Both the position numbers and the translations under genes were made by a program. 64,000 bases of DNA, from positions 248,001 through 312,000 of the forward strand of contig NZ_QOHJ01000005.1 of NCBI RefSeq assembly GCF_003319185.1. The letters run 5' to 3'. Of the stretch, positions 34,264 through 45,416 are shown piece after piece. This DNA comes from Blastococcus sp. TF02A-30. Lineage in GTDB: Bacteria > Actinomycetota > Actinomycetes > Mycobacteriales > Geodermatophilaceae. Every line of letters begins with the position of its first letter. Position 1 is the stretch's first letter. The notes below the pieces were generated by a model that was given only the letters and a program-made list of their open reading frames with translations, was not told where the DNA came from and did no database searches.

Positions 34264-35537
34264 CGCACACCCGTCAGCCGGGCGGGCAGCCGCTTGAGGC
34301 CGTTCACGAACGACGAGCGCAGCCGGTCGGGCGGGCCGGTGACCTCCAGGTCGGGCAGCAGGTCGAAGACGGCCCGGAAGGTCACCGCGAGCTCCCGGCG
34401 GGCGAGGTGCGCGCCGAGGCAGAAGTGCGGCCCGTGCCCGCCGAAGCCGACGTGCGGGTTGGGGTCCCGGGTCAGGTCGAAGACGTGCGGGTCGGCGAAG
34501 ACCGCGGGGTCGCGGTTGGCCGCCGCGTAGAAGAGCAGGAACTTGTCACCGGCGGAGAACCGGTGGCCGTGGAGCTCGCCGTCCCGGGTGGCGGTCCGGC
34601 GCATCCAGGTGATCGGGCTGACCCACCGCACCACCTCCTCGACGGCGGTCTTGTCGATCGACGGGTCGACCGCCCACCGGGCGCGCTGCTCGGGGTGCTC
34701 CTGCAGCGCCTGGAGCCCGTGGCTGATCGCGTTGCGGGTGGTCTCGTTGCCCGCCACCAGCAGCAGGATGAAGAACGAGGCGATCTCCTGGTGGGTCAAC
34801 CGCTCGCCGTCCACCTCGGTGGTCACCAGCGCCGTCGTCAGGTCGTCGGTCGGCCGCTCGAGCCGCTCGGCGGCCAGCCGCTCCATGATCCCGGCGAGCG
34901 CGATGCCCGCCTCGAAGAGCGCGGTCAGCGGCTCCTCCTGGTCGGCGATCAGCTCCGGGTCGCCGCCGGAGAGGATCACGTTGGAGGCCGCCAGCACCGC
35001 CGCCCGGTCCTCGGCCGGCACGCCCATCATGTCGCAGATGACCCGCAGCGGGATCGGCGCGGCGATGTCGGCGACGACGTCGAGCCGCCCACCCTGCGCC
35101 TCCGCGGTCCGCCTGGCCTCGACCAGGACGTCCTCGACGATCCCGCGGACGGAGTCGACGACCCGCTCCAGCATCCGGGGCGTGAAGGTCTTCGAGACGA
35201 TCCGCCGGATCCGGGCGTGCCGGGGGTCGTCCATGCTGATCATCGAGCCGTAGAACTCGTTCAGGTCGGCCGGGATGTCCTGGATCGACACCGCACCCTT
35301 CCCCGAGCAGAAGACCTGCGGCTGCGAGCTGATGGCGTCGAGGTCCGCGTGCCGGGTGACGGCGTGGTAGCCCGGGCCGACCGGCATCCCGGGCACCTCG
35401 GGCTCGGCGAAGAAGGCGAACGGGTCCTCGGCGCGCAGCCGGTCGAACACCGCGTGCCGCACCTCCGGCGGCTCCAGCCAGAAGTCCCTGTCGGAGAGGT
35501 CGATGGCGTCCGGCACGGGTGCGGCGGTAGCGGTCAC
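34260..35537 (-). CDS. Cytochrome P450
   Basis: A 425-residue monooxygenase. The I-helix is LLVAGNETTRNAISH, the EVVR of the K helix has the E-x2-R pair, and FGGHGPHFCLGAHLARREL binds haem through Cys. The best match I recognise is the CYP124-like group, which hydroxylates branched lipids or terpenes; substrate is uncertain. The GTG at 35537 has GGAGG upstream. Coupled to the ferredoxin at its 3' end. Confidence 0.93.
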   Translation of the reverse strand: MTATAAPVPDAIDLSDRDFWLEPPEVRHAVFDRLRAEDPFAFFAEPEVPGMPVGPGYHAVTRHADLDAISSQPQVFCSGKGAVSIQDIPADLNEFYGSMISMDDPRHARIRRIVSKTFTPRMLERVVDSVRGIVEDVLVEARRTAEAQGGRLDVVADIAAPIPLRVICDMMGVPAEDRAAVLAASNVILSGGDPELIADQEEPLTALFEAGIALAGIMERLAAERLERPTDDLTTALVTTEVDGERLTHQEIASFFILLLVAGNETTRNAISHGLQALQEHPEQRARWAVDPSIDKTAVEEVVRWVSPITWMRRTATRDGELHGHRFSAGDKFLLFYAAANRDPAVFADPHVFDLTRDPNPHVGFGGHGPHFCLGAHLARRELAVTFRAVFDLLPDLEVTGPPDRLRSSFVNGLKRLPARLTGVR

Positions 35538-35637
35538 GGGGGGCCTCCGAGCGACGGCGATCGGTGTCCTCCGCAACCTAGAGACCGGCGGACGTGATGC
35601 ACAACACTCGGCGCGGACGCACCGGCGGCAGAACGAC

Positions 35638-35671
35638 GGAGGGCCCGGTCACCGTGGTGACCGGGCCCTCC
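35638..35671 (-). terminator. Terminator of first initiator tRNA gene
   Basis: A 16-bp perfect stem (GGAGGGCCCGGTCACC / GGTGACCGGGCCCTCC) with a GT centre, four bases beyond the tRNA 3' end. The second tRNA copy has nearly the same hairpin. Confidence 0.85.
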
Positions 35672-35675
35672 GTGG

Positions 35676-35752
35676 TGGTAGCGGGGACAGGATTCGAACC
35701 TGCGACCTCTGGGTTATGAGCCCAGCGAGCTACCGAGCTGCTCCACCCCGCG
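35676..35752 (-). tRNA. Initiator tRNA-fMet (CAT), copy 1
   Basis: 77 bases including the encoded CCA. The anticodon CAT is at 35718-35716; the anticodon stem carries three consecutive G-C pairs (GGG/CCC), the initiator hallmark. The acceptor stem starts C1 opposite U72, an unpaired first position as in other initiator tRNAs. Identical to the copy at 39636. Confidence 0.95.
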
Positions 35753-35771
35753 TCGGTGAGACCACCATACC

Positions 35772-35971
35772 TCATCCACCCCGGCCGGTGCCGCCGGGCT
35801 CCCCGGGGTCCTCCCTCAGCCGGCGCGCCGCGTCCGGGACGACGAACAGCATCGTCCCCACGAGGAACAGGGTGCTGCCGACTGCCAGGAGCGCCGAGCC
35901 CTGGCGCAGGGCCGACAGGAGGAACACCACGCTGCCCACGGCGTAGGCGCCGTAGGCCCACCACCAGCGGT

Positions 35972-35975
<4 letters not shown>
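35772..35975 (-). CDS. Small two-pass membrane protein
   Basis: A 67-residue protein: NRWWWAYGAYAVGSVVFLLSAL and LLAVGSTLFLVGTMLFVVPD are two membrane helices, followed by a basic, glycine-rich tail. The GTG at 35975 overlaps the BCCT stop by four bases, so it is cotranslated with the transporter. It resembles YrhK-like or small accessory subunits, but no function is known. Confidence 0.75.
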
Positions 35976-37510
<1,535 letters not shown>

Positions 37511-37630
37511 GGGTAGAAAGATCCTCCTGCGTGTCCGGGACGCCGGCCGCGGCCGGCCTGTCACGGGGCGTCGAAGCCCCGCAGGTGTCCGAGAGTGCAA
37601 GGTGCCGGCGACGGTCGCACGTTCCCGGAG

Positions 37631-39040
37631 GTGACCAGACCCACGTCGGCCGGCACCGGGCCGATCGGGGATCGTGGGGAGGTGCCACCCACCGCCGAGG
37701 ACGCCCACCGCGCCGTCGACCTGTCGCTGCGGACCGGGGAGCTGCTGCTGTCGGGCGGGGCGAGCGCCGCCGAGGTGACCGAGACGTGCGCCGCCGTGGC
37801 CCGCGCGGGCGGCCTGCACCGCGTCGAGTGCGACATCACCTTCACCTCGATCACCGTCTCGGGCCACCTCCCCGGCGACCCGGCCCCGGTCAGCGGGCTG
37901 CGCCTGGTGCGCTTCCGCGAGCTGGACTACTCCCGGGTCAGCGCCGTGCACGCCCTGGTCACCGACCTGGTGGAGGGCCGCACGACCCCGGTCCAGGCCG
38001 ACGAGCGGCTCCGGTCGGTGGCAGCCACGCGGCACCCCTACGGCCGGGTGACGGTCACCGTGGCGCGCGCGCTGCTGGCCGCCGCGGTCGCCCTGCTGCT
38101 CGGTGCCGGCCCGGAGGTGACCGCCGCGGCGTTCGGCGCGACGGTGCTGGTCGACCTCGCGATCGACGCGCTCGGCCGCCGCGGCATCCCGGCCTTCTTC
38201 CAGAACGCCGTCGGCGGCTTCATCGCGACGGCGGTGGCCCTGGGGCTGGTCGCGGCCGACGTCGGCGTCCGGCCGTCGCTGGTGGTCGCCGGCGGCATCG
38301 TGCTGCTCCTCCCCGGTGTCACGCTGGTCGGGGCCGTCCACGACGCGATCACCGGCTTCTACGTCACCGCCAGCGCCCGCGCGTTCGAGACCTTCCTGCT
38401 GACCGCCGGCATCATCAGCGGGATCGCCGTGGCTCTCTCGGTCGGGGTCCGGCTCGGCGTGCCGGTGCGCATCTGGGACCCGCCGGCGACCGGGCTGGGC
38501 GACGTGCCCCTCCAGCTGCTGGCCGCCGCGGTGGCGTCGGCCGCGTTCGCCGTGGCCAACCACGCCCCCCGTCGCACGCTCGTCCCCGCCGCGCTGGCCG
38601 GCGCCACCGGGTGGGCCGTGCTGCTCGGCGTGGAGCACCTGGACCTGTCGGCGACGCTGGGTTCGGCCACCGCCGCCGTGCTCATCGGCATGGCGAGCTA
38701 CACGCTGGCGGTCCAGCAGCGGGTCCCCGCGCTGGTCTACGTCGCCGCCGGCATCATCCCGCTGCTGCCGGGCCTGACGATCTACCGCGCGCTGCGCCGG
38801 CTCTCGGAGGGCGACACCCTCGGCGGCATCACGCTGCTCGGGACAGCGGTCACGATCGGCGTCGCCCTCGCCGCCGGAGCCCTCTTCGGCGAGTACCTCG
38901 CCCGGGCCCTGCGCCGCACCGCCTCGCCGGTCGAGCGCCGCCTGACCGGGCTGCTGCGCTCCCGGGCGTCGCGCCGGGCGGAGCCGGGTGCGACCGCTCG
39001 CCCGGCAGCCGGAGGGGGGCCGGGGCGCGGGTTCGTGTGA
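37631..39040 (+). CDS. Threonine/serine exporter ThrE-family protein
   Basis: A 469-residue membrane protein. A soluble N-terminal domain (about 20-140; GELLLSGGASAAEVTETCAAVARAGGL) contains the conserved hydrolase-like box. Helices fill the rest, with FQNAVGGFIAT and IIPLLPGLTIYRAL typical of ThrE/YjjP-YjjB fusions. These export threonine, serine or succinate. The GTG at 37631 is chosen; another at 37682 is possible. Divergent from the BCCT gene. Confidence 0.9.
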   Translation: MTRPTSAGTGPIGDRGEVPPTAEDAHRAVDLSLRTGELLLSGGASAAEVTETCAAVARAGGLHRVECDITFTSITVSGHLPGDPAPVSGLRLVRFRELDYSRVSAVHALVTDLVEGRTTPVQADERLRSVAATRHPYGRVTVTVARALLAAAVALLLGAGPEVTAAAFGATVLVDLAIDALGRRGIPAFFQNAVGGFIATAVALGLVAADVGVRPSLVVAGGIVLLLPGVTLVGAVHDAITGFYVTASARAFETFLLTAGIISGIAVALSVGVRLGVPVRIWDPPATGLGDVPLQLLAAAVASAAFAVANHAPRRTLVPAALAGATGWAVLLGVEHLDLSATLGSATAAVLIGMASYTLAVQQRVPALVYVAAGIIPLLPGLTIYRALRRLSEGDTLGGITLLGTAVTIGVALAAGALFGEYLARALRRTASPVERRLTGLLRSRASRRAEPGATARPAAGGGPGRGFV

Positions 39041-39126
39041 GTGGTGGGACTGCCCTGCCGCACGGGTCCAGGCGCACGCGCGCCTTCCGGTCCGGCCCGG
39101 TCCCCGCGCTTACAGTCCCGCTCGTG

Positions 39127-39579
39127 ATGGGGGATCCGGCGATGAGCGCCTTCGCCGGTGACCCCCAGCCCGTGGAGATCCACCACCGCGGCATCTGGTA
39201 CTCCGGTGAGCTGCTCGGCTGGCGGCACACCGAGGACGGCCGGGTGGTGGCGCGGGTGCGCTGCGTCGTCGACGGGCTGCGGCACTCCACCTGGAAGGAC
39301 CTGGCCGAGCTCCGGCTGCCGGACCCGGCCCGTCCGCCGCGGCGGGAGCCCTTCCCCGCTCCCCCGGCGCGGCCGGCCGCCATCGTGGCCCCGCGTGACG
39401 AGGACGCCACCCGGCCGCACGTGCTGCTGGCCGGCTCGCGTCGGCCGCTCGAGCCGGAGCACGTCCGGACCCCGCCGGCACCGCGCCGGTCGCACGCCGC
39501 ACCGGCTCCGGCCGCCCGGCGCTCCGCGGCCCCGGCCGCCCCGAGCCGGCGACGCAGCGACGAGTTCGTGCCCGCCTGA
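39127..39579 (+). CDS. Hypothetical protein with proline/alanine-rich tail
   Basis: A 150-residue protein. Residues 15-65 form a small beta-rich domain (VEIHHRGIWYSGELLGWRHT, VRCVVDGLRHSTWKDLAELRLP), and the rest is a low-complexity Pro/Ala/Arg tail. No family beyond actinobacterial hypothetical is recognised. It lies upstream of tRNA copy 2 on the other strand. Confidence 0.7.
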   Translation: MGDPAMSAFAGDPQPVEIHHRGIWYSGELLGWRHTEDGRVVARVRCVVDGLRHSTWKDLAELRLPDPARPPRREPFPAPPARPAAIVAPRDEDATRPHVLLAGSRRPLEPEHVRTPPAPRRSHAAPAPAARRSAAPAAPSRRRSDEFVPA

Positions 39580-39598
39580 TCGGCCTGCACGCGGACGA

Positions 39599-39632
39599 CG
39601 AAGGCCCGGTCACCGTGGTGACCGGGCCTTCG
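39599..39632 (-). terminator. Terminator of second initiator tRNA gene
   Basis: A 16-bp perfect stem (CGAAGGCCCGGTCACC / GGTGACCGGGCCTTCG) with a GT centre, four bases past the tRNA end. Confidence 0.85.
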
Positions 39633-39635
39633 TGG

Positions 39636-39712
39636 TGGTAGCGGGGACAGGATTCGAACCTGCGACCTCTGGGTTATGAGCCCAGCGAGCTACCGAGCTG
39701 CTCCACCCCGCG
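39636..39712 (-). tRNA. Initiator tRNA-fMet (CAT), copy 2
   Basis: Identical in all 77 positions to the copy at 35676, including the encoded CCA, the three G-C pairs of the anticodon stem and C1 opposite U72. The flanks (terminator, and a few 5' bases) are also similar, so the unit was duplicated. Confidence 0.95.
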
Positions 39713-39783
39713 TCGGTACGACCACCGTACCACGGGGTGCCGGGGGTGGCCCGATCTGCGGGGCCACCCCCGGCACCCGGCGG

Positions 39784-42753
39784 TCAGTCGCCGCCCTGCG
39801 CAGCGGCCTGCGCCGACTGGTAGGCCTCGACCGCGGTCTGCAGCCGCTCGAGCGCCTGCCCCTGCCCGGCGAAGTCGCCGTTGCGCTGGGCATCGGCCAG
39901 CGCCGACAGCGCGGCGTTGATGTCGGCCACCGCGGCGTCCATCTCCGGGGTCGCCGCCCCCCCACCGTCCGGCGCCGGCGCCGGCGGCGTCGTCGTCTCC
40001 GGTGTCTCGGTGGGCGTCCCCTCGGCCCCGGTGTCCCCCTCCTCGGGCTGACCGTCGCTGTCGGTCGCCACCTGCCCGGCCCCGGGCCCGAACACCTGGT
40101 CCAGCGCCTCGGCGAGGGTGTTGCCGTAGCCGATCCGGTCACCGAAGTTGACCAGGACCCGCTGCAGCAGCGGGAAGCCGCTCTCGCCGGTGCCCTCCAC
40201 GTACAGCGGCTCGACGTAGAGCAGACCGGCGTCGCCGATCGGGAGGGTCAGCAGGTTGCCGAAGACGGCGTTGGAGTTCTCGCTCTCGAACAGGGTCAGG
40301 TCGGGCCGCACCTGGTTGTTCGTCGTGAACGAGTTCTGCACCTGCTGCGGACCGCGGAACGGCGTGTTCCCCGGCAGCCGGAGCACCTGCATCTCCCCGT
40401 AGCTCTCCGGATCGCTGGAGGCGGACACGAACGCGGACAGGTTCTCCCGCTGGAACGCGTTCAGCGCGCTGGTGAGCTGGAAGCTGGCCGTCGAGTCCCC
40501 CGGCCGCTGGGCGAGGATGTAGTACGGCGGCTGGTTCTCCTGGACGTCCTGGGTCGGGTCGTCCGGGATCTGCCAGCGGTCGCTCTGGTTGTAGAAGTCG
40601 ACCGGGTCGTCCACGTGGTAGCGGGTCAGGATGTCCCGCTGCACCTTGAACAGGTCCTCCGGGTAGCGGACGTGGTCGACCAGCTCGTCGGACATCTTCT
40701 CCCGCGGCTCGACGACCCCCGGGAACGCCTTCATGTAGGTCTGCAGGACCGGGTCGTCCTTGTCCCACTCGTAGAGCGTCACCGTGCCGTCGTAGGCGTC
40801 GACGGTGGCCTTCACCGAGTTGCGGATGTAGTTGAACGTGTCGTCGGGCAGCGCCGTGGTCCCGGTGCCGGTGAGCGCGTCCGCGGCGGCCTCGCCCAGC
40901 TCCATCTGCTCGGCGTAGGGGTAGGAGTCCGACGTCGTGTAGCCGTCGAGGATCCAGTTGATCCGGCCGTCGATGACCGCGGGGTACGGGTCGCCGTCCA
41001 CCTCGAGGAAGGGCGCGGCCTTCTCGACGCGGTCGCGCGGGTTGCGGACGTACATGACCTTCGACTGCTCGTTGACCGCGCTGGAGAGCAGGAAGTTCCG
41101 CTCGCGGTAGTAGATGGCGAACGTCAGCTGGCGGAAGAAGCTGCCGACCGAGACGCCACCCTCGCCGTCGTAGGTGTTGTTGATCTGCCGGTCGTCCGAG
41201 CCGCCCTCGGGCAGGTCGAACTCGCGGGGGCTGGCGCCCTCGGGCGCACCCACGACGGAGTAGACGTCGGCCCCGCCGTCCTGGATCAGCTCGCCGTAGT
41301 AGACCCGGCTCTGCTCCGGGACGATCTCGCCCCGGGTGGGCAGGTCGCCGGTGGTGAAGTTCGGCTCACCGCCCTCGGTGCCGGCGACGACCTCGTTGGC
41401 CGGCGCGGCGACGAAGCCGTTGCCGTGGGTGTAGACGGTGTGCCGGTTGATCCAGGAGCTCTGGTTCTCCGACAGCCCGGCGCTGTTGAGCTCGCGCACC
41501 GCCACCACGTAGTCACGGGTCTCGCCGTCGATCGTGTACCGGTCGATGTCCAGCTTCTCCGGGAAGCCGTAGACGTTGCGGATCTGCTGGCGCGCGGTGA
41601 ACGTGTCGGCCAGGACGTTGGGGTCCAGCAGCCGGGCGTTCGGGATGGTCTCGGTGTCGTCGCGCAGCTCGGCCAGGGCGACCTCGGGGTCGACCTCGGC
41701 GCCGGTGGTCTCCTGCGCGTAGTCGACGTACTCGATGTCGTCCAGGTTGTAGGCCTGGCGGGTCATCTCGATGGCCCGCTCGATGTAGGGCGCCTCCCGC
41801 TCGTTGGCGCTCGGCTTCACCACGAACTGCTGCACGATCGCCGGGTACGCCACGCCGATCACCAGGCTGGAGATCAGCAGCAGCACCAGCGCGGCGGCCG
41901 GCAGCAGGAAGTTGCGGACGACGATGTTGGCGAAGAACGCGATCGCGCAGACCGCGGCCACGAACACCAGGATCGTCTTCGGCACGAGCAACGCGTTGAC
42001 GTCGGTGTAGCTGGCGCCGGTGAAGACGTCGCCGCGGTCGGAGTAGACCAGCCCGTAGCGGTCCAGCCAGTACGCGACGGCCTTGAGCGCCACGAAGAGG
42101 CCGAGCAGCACCGAGATCTGCACGCGGGCCGCAGCGGTCATCTTCTGGCCGGGCGTCTGCAGCCGCAGCCCACCGAACACGTAGTGGGTCAGCAGCGCGC
42201 CGATGAGGGCCAGGATGACGATCGCGAAGCCGAAGGCCAGCGCCAGCCGGTAGAAGGGGTAGTCGAAGACGAAGAACGACAGGTCCAGGCCGAACTGCGG
42301 GTCCGTCTGGCCGAAGTCGGTGGAGTTCCGGTAGGTCAGCCAGGTCTCCCAGCTGCTCTGCGCGGTGAACCCGGCGAACAGGCCCAGGACGACGCCGACG
42401 GCGGTGAGCACGAGGCCCCGGCGCGGCTCGAGCGACTGCCGGTAGCGCTCGAGGTTCTGCTGCTCGAGCGACATCGGCCGGAACGTCGGCCGGAACCGGT
42501 AGGCGAGGTGCACCGACAGGGCCGTGAGGCCGCCGGTGGCCACGCCGGCCACGGCGAACAGCAGCGCACGGGCCTGCAGCTCGGTCCAGAAGACCTCGGT
42601 GTAGTCCGTCTCGTCGAACCACAGGTAGTCGACGTAGACGTTGGTGAGCGTGCCGATGACGGTGAAGAGCACCAGCAGCACGGCGATGGCGCCGAGGACC
42701 AGCTTGGCGCGCCGCGAGAGCGTCGGCACCGGCACGGGGGGCCGCATGGCCAC
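39784..42753 (-). CDS. UPF0182 family membrane protein
   Basis: A 989-residue protein. About seven membrane helices occupy residues 15-310 (LVLGAIAVLLVLFTVIGTLTN, LLFAVAGVATGGLTALSV, ILVFVAAVCAIAFFANIVV and others). The large remainder is extracellular, with many conserved Trp/Tyr blocks, then an acidic Pro/Thr-rich linker and a C-terminal helix. The family is universal in actinobacteria (Rv3193c-like) but of unknown role. The GTG at 42753 has AAGGAG seven bases before it. Confidence 0.95.
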   Translation of the reverse strand: MAMRPPVPVPTLSRRAKLVLGAIAVLLVLFTVIGTLTNVYVDYLWFDETDYTEVFWTELQARALLFAVAGVATGGLTALSVHLAYRFRPTFRPMSLEQQNLERYRQSLEPRRGLVLTAVGVVLGLFAGFTAQSSWETWLTYRNSTDFGQTDPQFGLDLSFFVFDYPFYRLALAFGFAIVILALIGALLTHYVFGGLRLQTPGQKMTAAARVQISVLLGLFVALKAVAYWLDRYGLVYSDRGDVFTGASYTDVNALLVPKTILVFVAAVCAIAFFANIVVRNFLLPAAALVLLLISSLVIGVAYPAIVQQFVVKPSANEREAPYIERAIEMTRQAYNLDDIEYVDYAQETTGAEVDPEVALAELRDDTETIPNARLLDPNVLADTFTARQQIRNVYGFPEKLDIDRYTIDGETRDYVVAVRELNSAGLSENQSSWINRHTVYTHGNGFVAAPANEVVAGTEGGEPNFTTGDLPTRGEIVPEQSRVYYGELIQDGGADVYSVVGAPEGASPREFDLPEGGSDDRQINNTYDGEGGVSVGSFFRQLTFAIYYRERNFLLSSAVNEQSKVMYVRNPRDRVEKAAPFLEVDGDPYPAVIDGRINWILDGYTTSDSYPYAEQMELGEAAADALTGTGTTALPDDTFNYIRNSVKATVDAYDGTVTLYEWDKDDPVLQTYMKAFPGVVEPREKMSDELVDHVRYPEDLFKVQRDILTRYHVDDPVDFYNQSDRWQIPDDPTQDVQENQPPYYILAQRPGDSTASFQLTSALNAFQRENLSAFVSASSDPESYGEMQVLRLPGNTPFRGPQQVQNSFTTNNQVRPDLTLFESENSNAVFGNLLTLPIGDAGLLYVEPLYVEGTGESGFPLLQRVLVNFGDRIGYGNTLAEALDQVFGPGAGQVATDSDGQPEEGDTGAEGTPTETPETTTPPAPAPDGGGAATPEMDAAVADINAALSALADAQRNGDFAGQGQALERLQTAVEAYQSAQAAAQGGD

Positions 42754-42908
42754 GAGCGGTCTCCTTCAGGTACGGGTCGGTCTCAGGTGCGGGGCCGGCG
42801 GGAGCACTGCTGCCGCGGCACCCACGTCGGGGAGGAGGCGGTCGACCCTCGGCGCGCTCCTCCGGTCATCCCAGCACAACGCTCGGCGGCGTCCCGGGTT
42901 CCCCGGCC

Positions 42909-43931
42909 TCAGCAGGTGTCCGGGGTCCGGCCCGCGGCGAAGTCCTCGAGGGCGGTGAGCGCGTCCTCCAGCGTGGCCACCTCGGCCAGCGGGAACCCGG
43001 GGTCGTCGGCCGCCAGCGCCTCCTCGCAGTTGCCGGCCGGGACGAGGAACAGCTCGGCGCCGATCTCGCGGGCGGCGACCATCTTCAGCCCGATCCCGCC
43101 GATCGGCCCGACCTCCCCCTCGCCGTTGATCGTCCCGGTGCCGGCGATGACCGCCCCGGCGGTGAGGTCGTCGTCGCCGACCAGGTCGAGGATGCCGAGG
43201 GTCAGCATCAGCCCGGCCGAGGGGCCGCCGACGTCCTCCACCTGGATGTCGACGTCGAACGGCGCGGACGGCTGCTCCAGCACGGTGATGCCCAGCAGCG
43301 ACCCCTCACCCTCCTCGGGTGCCTTGGTGGTGACGGTCGCGGTGCCGGGCCGGCCGAGCCGCGTGTAGGCCACGGTGACCTCGGTGCCCGGCGGGGTGCT
43401 GCTCAGGACGGCGTCGAGCGCGTCGAGATCGGGGGTCGGCCGGCCGTCGACCGACTCCACCGCGTCGCCCTCCTCCAGCTGCCCCTCCGCCGGCGACTCC
43501 TCCGCGAACCCGCGCACGACCACCTTCTCCGGGTAGCCGAGGTGACCGAGCGCCACCGTCTCGGCCGCCTGCTCCGAGGTCAGGAACGCCTCGCGGTTGA
43601 CCTGGCGGGTCTCCTCCGGCGTCCGGTCCGGCGGGTACACCGACTCCTCGGGGACGACGACGACCTCGTCGTCGAACCAGCCGCGGACCGCCTGCACCAG
43701 GCTCAGCCCGCCCCGACCGACGCCGACGGTGGTCAGGTTGAGGTTGCCCTCGACGTCGTTGCGCTCCCGGCCCTGGATCTCGATGATCGGCTCGCCGTCG
43801 ATGTCCCCGAGGGTGTTGAAGGTGGGGCCGGGCACCTGCGCGACGTAGGGCACGGGCAGCGTGGTGCCGAGCAGGCCGAGGAGCACCAGCAGCACGCCGC
43901 CGGCGGTGAGGACGGCGATCCGACGGGTCAC
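42909..43931 (-). CDS. PDZ-Lon type membrane protease (YlbL-like)
   Basis: A 340-residue protein. One N-terminal membrane helix (VLTAGGVLLVLLGLLGTTLP), a PDZ domain (EGQLEEGDAVESVDGRPTPD) and a C-terminal Lon-type protease domain with the catalytic Ser in GGPSAGLMLTLGI and Lys in IGGIGLKMVAARE. The active site would face outside. Its gene neighbours match Rv3194c. The GTG at 43931 is used. Confidence 0.93.
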   Translation of the reverse strand: MTRRIAVLTAGGVLLVLLGLLGTTLPVPYVAQVPGPTFNTLGDIDGEPIIEIQGRERNDVEGNLNLTTVGVGRGGLSLVQAVRGWFDDEVVVVPEESVYPPDRTPEETRQVNREAFLTSEQAAETVALGHLGYPEKVVVRGFAEESPAEGQLEEGDAVESVDGRPTPDLDALDAVLSSTPPGTEVTVAYTRLGRPGTATVTTKAPEEGEGSLLGITVLEQPSAPFDVDIQVEDVGGPSAGLMLTLGILDLVGDDDLTAGAVIAGTGTINGEGEVGPIGGIGLKMVAAREIGAELFLVPAGNCEEALAADDPGFPLAEVATLEDALTALEDFAAGRTPDTC

Positions 43932-44035
43932 GACGGGCGAGGGTATGCGACGGAGCTGACCGCCCCGGTCGCGCGGGCGTGCGCTGCCAGCGAACGAGCC
44001 GCCGCGCACGAAGATCACACGTCTACCGTGGGTGC

Positions 44036-45373
44036 ATGAGCGACGTCCCCTTCGGCTTCGGACTCCCCGACCGCGACCCCGAGCGCCGGGGCGGTGACCA
44101 GCCCGGCGGTGGCGACCCCTTCGGCCTCGGCGCGCTCTTCGGCGGCATCGCCGGCGGCGGGACGCCCGAGGAGGTGCTCGGCAAGATGCCGCTGTTCGCC
44201 GAGCTGCAGAAGCTCATGAACTGGTCCGGCGGCCCGGTGAACTGGGACCTGGCCCGCCAGGGCGCCATCAGCCAGCTGGCCGCGGGGCACCAGCCGACGT
44301 CGGAGGGTGAGCGCACCGCCGTCGCCGAGGCGCTGCGGCTCGCCGACCTCTGGCTGGACCAGGTGACCGAGCTGCCCTCCGGCATCGAGCGGACCGCGGC
44401 CTGGTCGCGGGTGGAGTGGGTAGAGCAGACGCTGCCGGCGTGGGGTGCGCTCATCGACCCGCTCGCCGAGCGGGTGGTGGCTGCCATGACCAGCGCGCTG
44501 CCGCAGGAGGCGGCCATGAGCTTCGGCCCCGTCGCCGGGATCATGGGCCGCATGGGTGGCCTGATGTTCGGCGCCCAGGTGGGTTCGGCGCTGGGCAAGC
44601 TCGCCGACGAGGTGGTCACCAGCACCGACGTCGGGCTGCCGCTCGCCCCCGCCGGCACCGCCGTGCTCGTGCCGCAGAACGTCGCGGAGTTCGCCGCCGG
44701 CCTGGACCGGCCGGCCGACGAGGTCCGCCTCTTCCTCGCATTGCGCGAGGCGGCCTCGCAGCGGTTGTTCGCCCACGTGCCGTGGCTGCGCCAGCAGCTG
44801 CAGGACGCCGTCCACGCCTACGCCCGCGGCATCACGATCGACCGCGAGGCGATCGAGCGCGGCCTCGGCGAGGCGATGGCCGGCGGCGGCATCGACCCCA
44901 ACGACCCGGAGAGCATCCAGCGGCTGCTCGGCAGCGGCGTGCTCGAGCCGGAGGAGACGCCCGAGCAGCAGATGGCGCTGCGCCGGCTGGAGACCCTGCT
45001 GGCGCTCGTCGAGGGCTGGGTGGACACCGTCGTCGCCGCAGCGGCCGCCGATCGGCTGCCCGGCCACGGTGCGCTGGCCGAGACGATGCGCCGTCGCCGC
45101 GCCTCCGGCGGCCCGGCCGAGCAGACCTTCGCCACGCTCGTCGGCCTGGAGCTGCGGCCGCGCCGGCTGCGCGACGCGGCGACCGTGTGGGGCGCGATGA
45201 CCCAGCAGCACGGCGCGGACGCCCGCGACCGGCTGTGGTCGCACCCCGACCTGCTGCCGACGTCGGAGGACCTCGACGAGCCGCTGGACTTCGTCGCCCG
45301 CCAGGGCGTGGACGACGAGCTGCGCGCTCTCACCGCCGACGACGCCCAGGACCCCCCCGCCGACGACCAGTAG
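44036..45373 (+). CDS. Zinc-dependent metallopeptidase-like protein (DUF2342 family)
   Basis: A 445-residue soluble protein. The conserved core is LALREAASQRLFAHVPWLRQQLQDAVHAYARGI, followed by LLALVEGWVDTVVAAAAADRLPG and QTFATLVGLELRPRRLRDAATVWGAM. The family is annotated as a predicted hydrolase or zinc protease (Rv3195-like), but I do not see a complete HExxH, so catalysis is uncertain. The ATG at 44036 diverges from the PDZ-Lon gene. Confidence 0.88.
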   Translation: MSDVPFGFGLPDRDPERRGGDQPGGGDPFGLGALFGGIAGGGTPEEVLGKMPLFAELQKLMNWSGGPVNWDLARQGAISQLAAGHQPTSEGERTAVAEALRLADLWLDQVTELPSGIERTAAWSRVEWVEQTLPAWGALIDPLAERVVAAMTSALPQEAAMSFGPVAGIMGRMGGLMFGAQVGSALGKLADEVVTSTDVGLPLAPAGTAVLVPQNVAEFAAGLDRPADEVRLFLALREAASQRLFAHVPWLRQQLQDAVHAYARGITIDREAIERGLGEAMAGGGIDPNDPESIQRLLGSGVLEPEETPEQQMALRRLETLLALVEGWVDTVVAAAAADRLPGHGALAETMRRRRASGGPAEQTFATLVGLELRPRRLRDAATVWGAMTQQHGADARDRLWSHPDLLPTSEDLDEPLDFVARQGVDDELRALTADDAQDPPADDQ

Positions 45374-45412
45374 GCCGCCTCCGGCGGCCCGCCCCGAGCG
45401 CGCGAGGGCGTT
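45374..45412 (-). repeat. Dispersed intergenic repeat, copy D (reversed)
   Basis: Read on the minus strand it gives CCCTCGCGCGCTCGGGGCGG with the GGAGG tail, matching copies A and B with one change in the core. It lies just after the stop of the M48-like gene on that strand. Confidence 0.4.
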
Positions 45413-45416
45413 CCTC

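Noticed and set aside
37511-37630. Possible riboswitch between the BCCT and ThrE-like genes
   Set aside because: GC-rich inverted repeats (for example GCCGGCCGCGGCCGGC and GGGGC/GCCCC) and two similar GGACAC segments are present, but the sequence does not match a riboswitch class that I can recognise.
39676-43368. A 1230-codon open frame on the plus strand
   Set aside because: Antisense shadow of the UPF0182 and PDZ-Lon genes; composition follows the complementary codons, with no domain and no ribosome site.
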